A stretch of 64,000 nucleotides of DNA from Roseiterribacter gracilis (GCA_018332375.1 BOPV01000001.1:3038001-3102000), one strand, 5' to 3'; numbered from the stretch's first letter, positions 17,673-26,766 are shown. Made by a program: numbers and translations. Notes: generated by a model not told the origin, from the sequence alone.

Positions 17673-18358
17673 CCGGGCCGCACGTCCTCGTCACACGACC
17701 GGCCGAGCGCGCCGAACCGCTCGCATCGCGCATCGCGTCGCTGGGTTGGACGCCGTTGCTGGCGCCGGCACTGCGGACCGAGCCGACGGGGGCCGCATTG
17801 CCGGATCTCAGCCGGTTCGACGGGCTCGTCTTCACCAGTGCAGCCGGCGTACGTGCCTTCGCGACCCTGAATCCGCAGCGCGAACAGGTCGCGTACGCAG
17901 TCGGCGACGCCACAGCCGATGCGGCGCGCGCAATCGGCTTCCAGAATGTCGTCTCGGCCGCCGGCGACGTCGCCGCGCTGAACGCACTTCTCGGAATGGG
18001 TGCCGTAAGATCGCTGCTTCACGTCGCGGGCGAAGATGTGGCCGGCGAGATCGCGATCGGCGGCCAGGCGATCGAACGGGTCAGCCTCTATCGGACTGTG
18101 GCCGAACCATCACTGCCGGCAGCCGTCCGTACCGCCCTGTACGCGCGTACGGTCAATGCCGCTTGTTTCTTATCGCCGCGCTCAGCCGTCGCGTTTATAT
18201 CGCTAGTCGATCCGGACCTTTTGGCACCCGTACGTGCGTTGGTGCTGTCAGGTGCGATCGCCGATGCCGTCGCGACGGTGCGCTGGCAGCGGGTCGAAGT
18301 CGCAGACCGTCCGACGTTGGACGCGCTGCTGGAACGGTTGGGCCCATACGGGGCGTGA
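17669..18358 (+). CDS. hemD: Uroporphyrinogen-III synthase
   Basis: 229 residues from a GTG overlapping the hemC stop (GTGA). Cyclises hydroxymethylbilane with inversion of ring D. The family is poorly conserved, but the two-domain pattern is visible: HVLVTRPAERAEPLASRIASLG at the start, the segment DGLVFTSAAGVRAFA, AVGDATADAARAIGF, and the late LSPRSAVAF block. Context immediately after hemC and before the HemX-like gene confirms it. Confidence 0.93.
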   Translation: MTGPHVLVTRPAERAEPLASRIASLGWTPLLAPALRTEPTGAALPDLSRFDGLVFTSAAGVRAFATLNPQREQVAYAVGDATADAARAIGFQNVVSAAGDVAALNALLGMGAVRSLLHVAGEDVAGEIAIGGQAIERVSLYRTVAEPSLPAAVRTALYARTVNAACFLSPRSAVAFISLVDPDLLAPVRALVLSGAIADAVATVRWQRVEVADRPTLDALLERLGPYGA

Positions 18359-18366
18359 GGTAGTCG

Positions 18367-19734
18367 ATGAACGAGGACGTTGTAGCGCCGACAGGCACCG
18401 AGGGGACCGAGCCATCGGCGACCGAGCGGGTGATCGAAACCTTCGGCGGCATTCGCCCGATGGCGGCCAAGCTCGACGTGCCGGTCACCACCGTCCAGGG
18501 CTGGAAAAAGCGCAACGCCATCCCGCGCGCCCGCCACGCCGACATTCTGGTGGCTGCGACCAAGCACGGTCTGGCCGTCGATCCCGAGTTGCTGGCTGCC
18601 ACCGATCCGAACGGCAGCGCCGACGAAATCCCCGACGCGCTCGAAGCTGACATCGCCGCCATCGCCGACCCGGTCGCAGCGCCGGTGCGCGACCGGCAGT
18701 TCGGCCGGCTGGCGATCTACGCGGCGGTTGTCACCGTCGTCGCGATGGTCGCCATGGTCGGCGCCTTTTTCGTCCATCTCAACGACCTGCAGAAGCGGAG
18801 CAATCCGACCTCGCTCGAACAGCGCGTGGCAGCGTTGGAAGCGCGCCCGGATCTGACCGCGCGCATCGCTGCGCTCGAAGCACGCCCGACCGGTGGCACC
18901 GATGCGCCACTGACCGATCGTCTGGCGCAACTCGAACAGCAAGTCGGGCAGGTACGCGCGCAGACCGGCGACCTCGCCAAAGTCGCGGCCCGTCTGAACG
19001 AAATGCAGGTCGCGACGCAGGGCCGCGAAATTCTGCTGCAGACCATCACCGACGTGCAGGCGTCGCTGGTGTCGTTGCAAGGTCTGGTGCGCCAGACGCA
19101 ACAGCAACTGCAGGCGCAGACGGGTCGCATCGAATCGGTCGAAGCAACCTTGAACGATCGCCGCGCCGCCGATCTGCGCAACGAAGCGGTCGTGCTCGCG
19201 GTCGGCCAGTTGCGCGCGCAAACGCAAACCGCGCGCCCGTTCGACAAACAAATTGCGGCGCTGCGTTCGATGGCAGGTGCCGACGTCGAACTGCTGCAAC
19301 TGCTCGACCGCATTCAGGACGGCGCAGAGAACGGCGTGCCGACGCGCGAAGAATTGCGCGCTGAGTTGACACGCCAGGCGCCCGAATTGGTGCGCAGCGC
19401 CAAAGTCGGCGACGGCAATGACTGGTGGAACCAGGCGATGTATCGCGTCAGCCAGGTGATCTCGATCCGTCGCGTTGGTGCCGACGCCAAGGGCGACGGC
19501 GTCAATGCTGCCGTGGCGCGCGCCGAAGCAATGGCTGAAGCCGACGATCTGCAAGGTGCGGTGCAGGCGCTGAAACCACTGACCGGTTTGCCTGCCGACG
19601 TCGTGCGCCCCTGGCTGCGCGCCGCCGAACGTCGTTTGAATCTCGATGATGCGGGCGAAGAGCTGCAGCGCATCGTGATCGAACGTCTCGGCATCGATCC
19701 GACGCAGATGGTGAAGCCGGCGGATTCGAAATGA
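18367..19734 (+). CDS. HemX/mitofilin-like inner-membrane protein with N-terminal HTH-like domain
   Basis: 455 residues. Residues 20-70 (RVIETFGGIRPMAAKLDVPVTTVQGWKKRNAIP...) look like a small helix-turn-helix (carph-isopro type) module; a single transmembrane helix follows at about 117-140, then a long coiled coil (about 150-270, Gln/Ala/Arg-rich heptads) and a C-terminal globular mitofilin/HemX-like part. Homologues sit after hemD in many alphaproteobacteria. Role in haem synthesis is unproven. The presumed topology puts the HTH in the cytoplasm and the coiled coil in the periplasm. Confidence 0.85.
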   Translation: MNEDVVAPTGTEGTEPSATERVIETFGGIRPMAAKLDVPVTTVQGWKKRNAIPRARHADILVAATKHGLAVDPELLAATDPNGSADEIPDALEADIAAIADPVAAPVRDRQFGRLAIYAAVVTVVAMVAMVGAFFVHLNDLQKRSNPTSLEQRVAALEARPDLTARIAALEARPTGGTDAPLTDRLAQLEQQVGQVRAQTGDLAKVAARLNEMQVATQGREILLQTITDVQASLVSLQGLVRQTQQQLQAQTGRIESVEATLNDRRAADLRNEAVVLAVGQLRAQTQTARPFDKQIAALRSMAGADVELLQLLDRIQDGAENGVPTREELRAELTRQAPELVRSAKVGDGNDWWNQAMYRVSQVISIRRVGADAKGDGVNAAVARAEAMAEADDLQGAVQALKPLTGLPADVVRPWLRAAERRLNLDDAGEELQRIVIERLGIDPTQMVKPADSK

Positions 19735-21089
19735 TCCGAGGCCTGTGGTTTTTCGCGCGGCTCGCGTTCGTCGTCATCGTTGCGGTCTGGCTGGCGGAGC
19801 GGCCGGGCGCAGCGTCGATCGAATGGCAAGGCTGGTTGATCGAAACCTCGGCCGCGATGCTGATCGGCTTCGTGTTCGTCGTGACGGTCGCGACGCTGAC
19901 CCTGGCGCGTCTCTATCGCATCGTGAAACGCGCGCCGGTCAGCTTCGCACGTTCGCGCCGTCGCCAGGCGCGCGAACGCGCCGGTCGTGATCTGACGCGC
20001 GGCCTCGTCGCGATTGCAGCGGGCGACACGCGCGATGCGCGCCGCCTTGCACAACGTTCAACCGAAGGCGTCGGCGTCTCGGATCCGGCGCTGGCGCATT
20101 TTCTCGCTGGTCAGGCCGCGCATGCGGCGGGCGAGCTGGAACAGGCCGAAGAACATTTCCGCATTCTGCGCGAACAGACCGAAACACGCTTTCTGGGCTT
20201 GCGCGGCTTGATCGCGCTGGCACTCGAACGCGGCGACGACGCAACGGCGTTGAAGCTGGCGCGCGAGGCACGACGCGTGAACGGCAAGTCGCTGTGGGCG
20301 GCGAAGACCTTGTTCGAACTCGAAGCGCGCGCCCATGAATGGGCGCAGGCCGAAGCGACCTTGGCCGACGCCGAGCGGTTGAACGCGTTCGCGCCGCAAG
20401 TCGCGCGCCGTCATCACGTTGCGGTGTTGCTGGCCCGCGCCGACGAAGCCGCGAAAGCCGGCGCCACCGCCGACGCAATCGCGCACGCACAAAAAGCGCA
20501 CGAGCTCGATCCCGCTTCGGCGCCGGCAGCGGTGCGACTTGCGACGCTGCTCGAAGCATCCGGTCGTGCAAAACCTGCAGCGCGCGCGCTGGAACGAAGC
20601 TGGGTGGAACGTCCGCATCCGTCGATCGCAGCTGCATGGGCGGTAATGGATGGCGCAACCACGTCGCTCGAACGTGCGCAGCGCTTGGAGCGTCTGTTGG
20701 AACTTGCACCCGACAGCGCGGTCGCGCGCCAGGCGTTGGGCGAAGCGCAGGCCGATGCCGGCCTGTGGGGCGATGCACGCGTGAATTTGACCAAGGCGGC
20801 TGAGACGGCTGGTCTGACGCGCCGCTTGGGTCGTGCCTTGGCGCGTGTCGAAGAAGGCGCCGGCAGCGACGAAGCAACTGTGCGCGGTTGGTTGGTGCGC
20901 GCGCTCGATGCGGGCGACGATCCTGCGTTCGTATGCGGCGTTTGCGGCACCGAAACCGAAAGTTGGTCGGCCTCGTGCCCCAGCTGTCGTGCGTTTGATT
21001 CGATGGTGTGGGGGCCGCGTCCGCCGACGCCGCCCGCGCCGCTCAGCCAGGATCCTGTGGGGGATGCGCTTTTGTTACGAGCAGGCTGA
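19731..21089 (+). CDS. hemY: HemY-like TPR protein with C-terminal zinc ribbon
   Basis: 452 residues. Two N-terminal transmembrane helices (about 5-22 and 38-60) are followed by repeated alpha-helical hairpins of the TPR type (about 85-390). The C-terminus has a rubredoxin-like zinc ribbon, FVCGVCGTETESWSASCPSC, then FDSMVW, as in alphaproteobacterial HemY. This name follows the hem operon convention; it is not protoporphyrinogen oxidase, and its biochemical role is not settled. It overlaps the HemX-like stop by 4 bases. A strong terminator follows. Confidence 0.87.
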   Translation: MIRGLWFFARLAFVVIVAVWLAERPGAASIEWQGWLIETSAAMLIGFVFVVTVATLTLARLYRIVKRAPVSFARSRRRQARERAGRDLTRGLVAIAAGDTRDARRLAQRSTEGVGVSDPALAHFLAGQAAHAAGELEQAEEHFRILREQTETRFLGLRGLIALALERGDDATALKLAREARRVNGKSLWAAKTLFELEARAHEWAQAEATLADAERLNAFAPQVARRHHVAVLLARADEAAKAGATADAIAHAQKAHELDPASAPAAVRLATLLEASGRAKPAARALERSWVERPHPSIAAAWAVMDGATTSLERAQRLERLLELAPDSAVARQALGEAQADAGLWGDARVNLTKAAETAGLTRRLGRALARVEEGAGSDEATVRGWLVRALDAGDDPAFVCGVCGTETESWSASCPSCRAFDSMVWGPRPPTPPAPLSQDPVGDALLLRAG

Positions 21090-21091
21090 CC

Positions 21092-21136
21092 GCATCAGCG
21101 AACCGACTTGGGTTCGTTGATGCTTTTATTCTTTTT
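21092..21136 (+). terminator. Rho-independent terminator of the hem operon
   Basis: GCATCAGCGAACC (21092-21104) pairs with GGTTCGTTGATGC (21111-21123), a 13-bp stem with one G-U pair and a 6-base loop, followed by a T-rich tail (TTTTATTCTTTTT). The structure starts 3 bases after the HemY stop. The tail overlaps the end of the convergent rhomboid gene, so the last codons of rhomboid are within it. Confidence 0.9.
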
Positions 21137-21767
21137 GTTCGGGACGCTGGTCCGATCCTGGGGATCGGGCCAGTGCTCCGAACAGCCCGAGACCCGCAAC
21201 GAAGCCGCCGACATGCGCGACCCAGGCGATGTTTTGTTCGCCGTCGCCGCCGATGCCCAACGCGCCCGTCACCACCATCACGGCAATCCACACCGCTGCC
21301 AGCGGCAGCAAGCGTTGGCCGCTGCGTTGGCGCATCGCCAACACGACGGCTGCGAACAGACCTGAGATACCGCCCGACGCGCCGATGATTGCGTCGGCTG
21401 AATCCGGATACGCGGCGACATGCGCCGCTGCGCCGGCAATGCCGCACGCAAAGAAGATGAGCAGGAATCGTTTGGCGCCGATCGCGCGTTCGACGCCGCT
21501 GCCCAGCGCCGCCAACATCGCGCAGTTGACGAGCAGATGCAGCCAACCGCCATGCAACGCGACATAGGTGAACGGCCGCCACAGCCACGACACGTCGAAC
21601 GGCCCTTCGGTGTAGAGGGCGGGCACGACGGCCAGGGTCTCGACCAACGCCTGGTCGATCCCCTCCGGCAAGAGCAGCCGGATCAGGTGCAACCCCACGA
21701 ACAGGAAGATCAGCCGCGCCGTTGCCGGGGCGAGATTCAGGGCGGGTTCGGAGGTGCGCTGCTGCAT
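21126..21767 (-). CDS. Rhomboid-family intramembrane serine protease
   Basis: 213 residues with about six transmembrane helices. The catalytic Ser is S131 in IIGASGGISGL and the His is H185 in WVAHVGGFVAGL; the helix-2 motif HGGWLHLLVN (72-81) gives the oxyanion-stabilising His and Asn. All three regions are complete, so it should be an active intramembrane protease that cuts within or near the bilayer. Substrates are unknown. Confidence 0.93.
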   Translation of the reverse strand: MQQRTSEPALNLAPATARLIFLFVGLHLIRLLLPEGIDQALVETLAVVPALYTEGPFDVSWLWRPFTYVALHGGWLHLLVNCAMLAALGSGVERAIGAKRFLLIFFACGIAGAAAHVAAYPDSADAIIGASGGISGLFAAVVLAMRQRSGQRLLPLAAVWIAVMVVTGALGIGGDGEQNIAWVAHVGGFVAGLGLFGALARSPGSDQRPEQKE

Positions 21768-21780
21768 CGAGGGGCCATAT

Positions 21781-21877
21781 TCCCCGCGAAAGCGGGGATC
21801 CGTTCAATCGTCATTGAGTTCTAGCCAAATGGCGGCCTGCGGCCTCGCGGCGCAATGGCTCCCTGCCTTCGCAGGGA
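21781..21877. repeat. Degenerate palindromic intergenic repeat
   Basis: Two hairpin arms TCCCCGCGAAAGCGGGGA (21781-21798) and TCCCTGCCTTCGCAGGGA (21860-21877) in opposite orientation, about 61 bases apart. It is a diverged relative of the element at 12597-12692 and lies in the gap upstream of the rhomboid gene and of tRNA-Thr. Confidence 0.7.
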
Positions 21878-21951
21878 AGGTTGCGTGGGCGGACCTGCCT
21901 GACTATGGTCCCGGCCGCTCCGCGACGGTTCGTCCGGAGTTCTCCAGGTAC

Positions 21952-22026
<75 letters not shown>

Positions 22027-22101
22027 CCTGCACCTTCCCCAATATTGTTGCGACTCTGACGGCGCTCTAAAAACAGGCAAATCCTGTAGAGGCGTGCCTG
22101 G

Positions 22102-23265
22102 ATGAAAATCGAGTTTGTCGGACAGCCGGACGGACCTCAGCGGACCGGCGACTGGCTGCTCAATCGATTGGGCGAATCAAACTGGCAGAATTTCTGGGCC
22201 ACCGTCGCCTTCGCCAAACAATCCGGTACGGGTCACCTCACCGACGCGCTGCAGAAATTTGCGACAAGCCGAAGCGTGTTGTTGGGCGTCGGCATCGATC
22301 ATCACGGCACCTCGCTCGAAGCAGTGCAGGATCTCGTCACTGCGGTCGGCGCGGACAATCTCTTCCTCTGCCACCACGCATCCTTGGCGCACACGTTTCA
22401 TCCCAAGGCGTTCTTATTTGCGGACAAGAAGCGCGCGACCGCATTGGTCGGTTCGGGCAATCTCACCGAAGGCGGGTTGTTCACGAACTACGAAGCCGCA
22501 ACCGCGATTCAGTTTGACCTGACGATTGCGTCCGACAAAACCGCATTCACGGCGCTGCGTACCGCAATGACGACGTGGTTGAACCCAGCGCACGGCATCG
22601 CACGCAACGCCAGTGCCGCATTGCTCGCGCAGCTTACAAGCAGCGGCGACCTGCCGACCGAAGTGCAGATGAAGGCGGTGCTCAAACAAGCGAATGCAAA
22701 GCCTGCTGGCACAACGGCCGCAACGGCATCGCCGTTCGGTAAGCCGATAATTGCGAAGGCACCGCCACGGCCGAACAAGAAACCACAAAACGTCGCGGGG
22801 CCGACGAGCGTTGCAGCACAAACTGCATCCGCCATGTTGGGCGAGCTACGCTGGCGCAAACCAAATTTGGCAAAGAGTGACGCCCAGCAACCGAAAGGCA
22901 AATCCAGCCCGACTGGTGTTCTGCGGCTTTCGCAAAGCAGGTTTAAGGTCAACGGCGAGTTGATCAGCAGCGCGCGTTATTTCCGCAACGACGTGTTCGG
23001 ACACCTAGCATGGGCCGACAGCACGCCCAAAAAGAGCGTGGCAACGGCGCAGTTCATGCTTCTGAACGGAAAGAAGCCGATGGGCGGCCCATTCACACTG
23101 ATGGTCTCGCATCAGCCGTCACGCGAAGCGAAGCAAAAAAACGTTACGACCGTACTGCATTGGGGCGCTGCTTCACCGATCGTGCGCGAGACGAACGTGC
23201 TTAAAAGAACGCTCGAACTCTACGGCCCCAACGACGCGGGTCAGTTCACGATCGTCTTCGTCTGA
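22102..23265 (+). CDS. PLD-fold nuclease-like protein, candidate restriction endonuclease
   Basis: 387 residues. The N-terminal ~190 residues form one phospholipase-D-type half: H100-P-K102 (FHPKAFLFAD), D108, and G117-S-G-N120 (GSGNLTEGG). A single HKD motif means an active site formed by two subunits, as in the BfiI and NgoFVII restriction nucleases. The middle (about 195-265) is Lys/Pro/Ala-rich and probably a linker; the C-terminal ~120 residues are a separate domain, possibly for DNA recognition. It is convergent with an adenine methyltransferase 4 bases away. Activity and specificity are inferred from fold and context only. Confidence 0.75.
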   Translation: MKIEFVGQPDGPQRTGDWLLNRLGESNWQNFWATVAFAKQSGTGHLTDALQKFATSRSVLLGVGIDHHGTSLEAVQDLVTAVGADNLFLCHHASLAHTFHPKAFLFADKKRATALVGSGNLTEGGLFTNYEAATAIQFDLTIASDKTAFTALRTAMTTWLNPAHGIARNASAALLAQLTSSGDLPTEVQMKAVLKQANAKPAGTTAATASPFGKPIIAKAPPRPNKKPQNVAGPTSVAAQTASAMLGELRWRKPNLAKSDAQQPKGKSSPTGVLRLSQSRFKVNGELISSARYFRNDVFGHLAWADSTPKKSVATAQFMLLNGKKPMGGPFTLMVSHQPSREAKQKNVTTVLHWGAASPIVRETNVLKRTLELYGPNDAGQFTIVFV

Positions 23266-23269
23266 ACCA

Positions 23270-24952
23270 TCACTCGGCCGCCAGCGACTCCCACCCGTCT
23301 TCGGGATTGGCGCCGTCGGGCGTCGTCGACGAACGTTGGCGGCGCGCCGAAAGTTTTTGCCAGCCGCCACGCAACAGCGCGCATTCGTCGGGCGTGAGGC
23401 CCGCACCGCGCAGCACAATCTCGTCGCGCTGTTCCAGCAACTCGACCGCCGGCGTGCTGGCGCGAACCGCTTTGTCGAGCTCGACCAGTTGCGCCGGAAA
23501 TTTCGCCGGCAGGCTTGGCAAGGCCAACCGTTCGATCTCGGACGGAACCAGCTCCAGCACGCCGCCGCCGTAATGGCGGCCGACCAGCTCGGCCGACAAT
23601 GCGGTCAGCGAATTGACGAACGAAGCGACCAGCGTGTCGGGCGGATAGATCTTGCTGATTGCATCGATGCGATACGCAGTATCGGTCGTGTATGCGCCGA
23701 GCTTGTTGCGCACCAGGCGCGGAAAATGATGGCAGCGTTTCAGCATGCCGACCGGCGTCGCATAGATCGACGGCACCACGTACCAGGGTTTGCGCACGCG
23801 GCATTTGAAGCGGCGATGAATCCCTTCCTCTTCGCCCAGCGCGAGATAGCGTTTCACATTGGCCGGCATGCGTGCGCCGACCGACGAGAAATCGAGGAAG
23901 TTGGTCGGCTGTCCGCGCTTTGCGTTGTCGGCGTGATCGCGCGCGCCATAGATGACGCCGCTTACATGATCGCTGCGGCCGAACATCGGCACCGCATAGG
24001 CTTCGAGCTTGTGTTCGCGGACGGTTTCGTCGGTCACGAGAAAGAATTTGTTGGCGCCGGTCACCATGCCGACATCGACCTTGGCGACGTCGTTGAACGC
24101 AACCGCTGCACCGCGCTGAGTCAGATCGGCAAGCAACAGCCGCTCGTCTTTTGACAGATAGGCGGCCATCCATTTGTAGGTGAGATCGGCGCCGATCACC
24201 CAATCGACGTCGGTGAACAGCTTGCTCGAGCGTTTCCAGATCGCTTCGGCATTTGCGATGCGCTTGATGGCGAGTCTGGCGGGGCTGGTGTCGCCGCGTT
24301 CGCGCTTCTCCGCCAGCAACAAGACCGTGCCCTGCAGCGTATCGCCGAAGACGATTTCCTGGATGTCGACGATTTGAATCGTGGCGCAGTGCTGTAGCAG
24401 ATATTGGCGCAGCCCGCTGGCATGCAGCACGTGCAGCAGCTCGGACGGAACCACCATCGCTAGTCGCCCGCCGGGATTCAGCGCCGCCATCGAGGCCAGC
24501 ACGAACGTCACCCAAGCATTGGTGTGCTTGGTGAACGGAAGCCCGTGCGAGGCGAAGAGTTTTTCAGCCGCGCTCTGCTGGTCCGGTTCGAGATACTGGT
24601 AGCGAATGAAGGGCGGATTGCCGACGATCGAATCGAACGTCGCTTTGTTCTGCAGCACCCAGTCAAAGAAATCGGCGGTGCGAACTTGCGACGTCGCATC
24701 GAAATTGCCGAACGTGACGACTGCTTGCGCTTTGCGCGCTTCATTCTTGTCGCGCTCGATGCCCAACACGCGCAGCTTTTTCTTGGCGACCGTACCAAGC
24801 GCACGCAGGAACGAGCCGTCGCCGCAGCCAGGTTCTAGAACCGTCGACGGATTTTTTTCCAACGCCCACGCGCCGAGAAATTCGGCGATCGGCGGCGGCG
24901 TGTAGTAGCCGCCGCGGAGCTTCTGCGCGGACTCGAGAGCTTTAAAGTTCAT
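23270..24952 (-). CDS. N6-adenine DNA methyltransferase (TaqI/Eco57I-like)
   Basis: 560 residues. N-terminal motif X GGYYTPP (14-20), AdoMet-binding motif I VLEPGCGDGSF (38-48), and catalytic motif IV N112-P-P-F115 (IVGNPPFIRYQY) mark a gamma-class N6-adenine methyltransferase. Residues from about 250 onward would carry the target-recognition part; no nuclease motif is seen inside. The ATG overlaps the stop of the small RHH gene by 4 bases, so both are one operon. Opposite the PLD-fold nuclease, this makes a candidate type II-like restriction-modification pair. Confidence 0.88.
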   Translation of the reverse strand: MNFKALESAQKLRGGYYTPPPIAEFLGAWALEKNPSTVLEPGCGDGSFLRALGTVAKKKLRVLGIERDKNEARKAQAVVTFGNFDATSQVRTADFFDWVLQNKATFDSIVGNPPFIRYQYLEPDQQSAAEKLFASHGLPFTKHTNAWVTFVLASMAALNPGGRLAMVVPSELLHVLHASGLRQYLLQHCATIQIVDIQEIVFGDTLQGTVLLLAEKRERGDTSPARLAIKRIANAEAIWKRSSKLFTDVDWVIGADLTYKWMAAYLSKDERLLLADLTQRGAAVAFNDVAKVDVGMVTGANKFFLVTDETVREHKLEAYAVPMFGRSDHVSGVIYGARDHADNAKRGQPTNFLDFSSVGARMPANVKRYLALGEEEGIHRRFKCRVRKPWYVVPSIYATPVGMLKRCHHFPRLVRNKLGAYTTDTAYRIDAISKIYPPDTLVASFVNSLTALSAELVGRHYGGGVLELVPSEIERLALPSLPAKFPAQLVELDKAVRASTPAVELLEQRDEIVLRGAGLTPDECALLRGGWQKLSARRQRSSTTPDGANPEDGWESLAAE

Positions 24953-25155
24953 CGGTCTTTCGTCCGGCCGCGCAGATCCGTCAGCTCATCTTCGGAAATT
25001 TCGAGCCCCTCGCTGCTACGTAGCGCCTGCAGAATGATCGCGCGCGTCGTCACGCCGCGCTCTGCAGCGAGGCGGCGGATCGCATGCTTCACATGCGGGG
25101 GGACCTTCACGGTCAGCCCGATTTCACTGGCGCGCTTCATAATTGCTGAATTCAA
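24949..25155 (-). CDS. Ribbon-helix-helix regulator coupled to the methyltransferase
   Basis: 68 residues with the small RHH/CopG-type pattern: strand LTVKVPPHVKHAIRRLAAERG, then VTTRAIILQALRS. The likely start is TTG at 25155, or the ATG at 25140 which would remove five residues; neither has a strong ribosome site. Short RHH proteins of this type usually bind DNA as dimers and act as repressors. Immediately upstream is an AT-rich stretch with repeated GAATTC-like half-sites (see the finding on this locus). Probably controls expression of the methyltransferase operon. Confidence 0.75.
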   Translation of the reverse strand: MNSAIMKRASEIGLTVKVPPHVKHAIRRLAAERGVTTRAIILQALRSSEGLEISEDELTDLRGRTKDR

Positions 25156-25207
25156 TATTTCATGAATTCCAGAATTATGGAATGGGGGTTTTCCGCGGAA
25201 AACCGCG
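25146..25207. promoter_or_regulatory. AT-rich symmetric region upstream of the RHH-methyltransferase operon
   Basis: A short low-GC island in a GC-rich genome. It contains two GAATTC sites (25148-25153 and 25164-25169) and a third near-copy (AGAATTAT), then TTTCCGCGGAAA, a 12-base palindrome, at about 25191-25202. The symmetric elements are good candidates for the RHH regulator's operator and the operon promoter. No direct binding evidence. Confidence 0.4.
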
Positions 25208-25284
25208 GCTGAGGCCGCGCCGTCCAGAGGGCAGACGGGCGCCCGGCGAGAACAAACCAGCCGCGGCGGAGTTCACGCCATGCC

Positions 25285-26766
25285 ATGCATGCATCCGCCT
25301 TGTTATTCAGCGTCGCCCAATTGGGCCTGCTGCTCGCACTCGCCTGTCTTTCCTTGCTCAGCCTCAACCTGGTTGTGCTGACCGTGCTCTACGCGATCGG
25401 CCGCAGCCGCGCGCGTCTGCCGGTTGCCGCGTCGCCCGCAGCGCTGCCGCGCGACCTGCCGCACGTGCTGGTGCAGCTGCCAGTGTTCAACGAATGCGGC
25501 GTGGTCGAACGCGCGCTTGAAGCGGCCGCCGCGCTCGACTGGCCGCGCGACCGGTTGCGGATTCAGCTGCTCGACGATTCCACCGACGCAGAAGCAATCG
25601 CGGTCGCAGCCGAGATTGTCGCGCGCCTGCAGCAACAAGGCGTGCGCGTCGAACATCTGCATCGGCAGAACCGCGTCGGATTCAAAGCCGGCGCGATGGC
25701 GGCCGGGCTGACGCGCGATGCGTCGCCATTCGTTGCCGTGTTCGATGCCGACTTCACGCCGCCGCGCGATTTTCTGCAGCGCGCAGTTGCGACCTTGCTC
25801 GGCGACGAGATGCTGGGCTTCGCGCAAGGACGGTGGGAACACCAGAATGCGAGCGAGAATTTTCTGACGCGCGCTCAGGCGATGATGCTCGACGGGCATT
25901 TCGGCATCGAACAGCCAGCGCGCTCGATGAGCGGTCTGGTTCTGCCGTTCAACGGCACGTGCGGCGTCTGGCGGCGCAGCGCAATCGAAACCGCGGGCGG
26001 TTGGTCGTCCGATACGTTGTGCGAAGACCTCGATCTGTCGGTGCGCGCGCGGCTGGCTGGCTGGCGCGCGGTGTTTCTGCCCGACCTGAGTGTGCCCGGC
26101 GAATTGCCGCCGACTTTGGCGGCATGGCGCACGCAGCAATTCCGGTGGACCAAAGGTTTTGCGCAAGTCGCCAAGAAGCTGATCGGGCGCGTCTGGCGCG
26201 CCGACCTGCCGTTGGCGGCGAAAGTCGCCTTCACCTTGCAGACGGCGCAGCCAATGTGCTTCCCGCTCGCGGCCGCGTCGTTGTTGGGATCGCTGGTGAT
26301 GTTGCTGGTCGAAACAGTACGGCCGGGCACGACGACGAGTATCGGTTTGGCGCTGATGTCGGTCGGGTTTCTCGGCAGTTTCGTGTTCGTTGCAGCGGGA
26401 CAGGCAGCGTTGGGTCGCGGCGGCTGGCTGGTGTTTCTGTGGCGCTACGTGACGATCCTGCTGCTCAATTCCGGTCTGGTTCTGTCGAACACGCGCGCGG
26501 TGATCGAAGGGTTGCTGGGCAAACGCTCGCCCTTCGTGCGCACGCCCAAACGCGGCGGCAACGGCCGCATTGCGTATGAGCGCGGCGGGCCGACCGGCGC
26601 GGGCGAACTTGTGTGCGGCCTGACCTTGGGCGGTGCGATGATCCACGAAGCGGGTTGGATCGCGCCGTTGTTCAGCCTGTCGATTCTGGGATTGGGGCTG
26701 GTCGGGCTGGGACTGGCACGCGAACGCGTGCTCGCAAACTCTAGACGGCGGCAATCTTCGATGTAG
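25285..26766 (+). CDS. Family 2 glycosyltransferase (BcsA/CslA-like processive type)
   Basis: 493 residues. Transmembrane helix at about 8-37, then a GT-A domain: DD at 97-98 (LLDDSTDAE), D154-A-D156 (VFDADFTPP), E247-D248 (LCEDLDLS) and Q284-Q-F-R-W288 (TQQFRWTKG), the D,D,D,Q(Q/R)xRW signature of processive beta-glycosyltransferases. Four C-terminal transmembrane helices follow (about 315-340, 350-370, 375-395, 440-470). It most resembles glucomannan/cellulose-type synthases and would make and export a beta-linked polysaccharide or glycolipid. No partner genes nearby. RBS not strong; a nearby ATG six bases upstream is possible. Confidence 0.87.
   Translation: MHASALLFSVAQLGLLLALACLSLLSLNLVVLTVLYAIGRSRARLPVAASPAALPRDLPHVLVQLPVFNECGVVERALEAAAALDWPRDRLRIQLLDDSTDAEAIAVAAEIVARLQQQGVRVEHLHRQNRVGFKAGAMAAGLTRDASPFVAVFDADFTPPRDFLQRAVATLLGDEMLGFAQGRWEHQNASENFLTRAQAMMLDGHFGIEQPARSMSGLVLPFNGTCGVWRRSAIETAGGWSSDTLCEDLDLSVRARLAGWRAVFLPDLSVPGELPPTLAAWRTQQFRWTKGFAQVAKKLIGRVWRADLPLAAKVAFTLQTAQPMCFPLAAASLLGSLVMLLVETVRPGTTTSIGLALMSVGFLGSFVFVAAGQAALGRGGWLVFLWRYVTILLLNSGLVLSNTRAVIEGLLGKRSPFVRTPKRGGNGRIAYERGGPTGAGELVCGLTLGGAMIHEAGWIAPLFSLSILGLGLVGLGLARERVLANSRRRQSSM

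Noticed and set aside
19731..21089. Protoporphyrinogen oxidase (other meaning of HemY)
   Set aside because: The sequence is a membrane TPR protein with a zinc ribbon and has no FAD motif.
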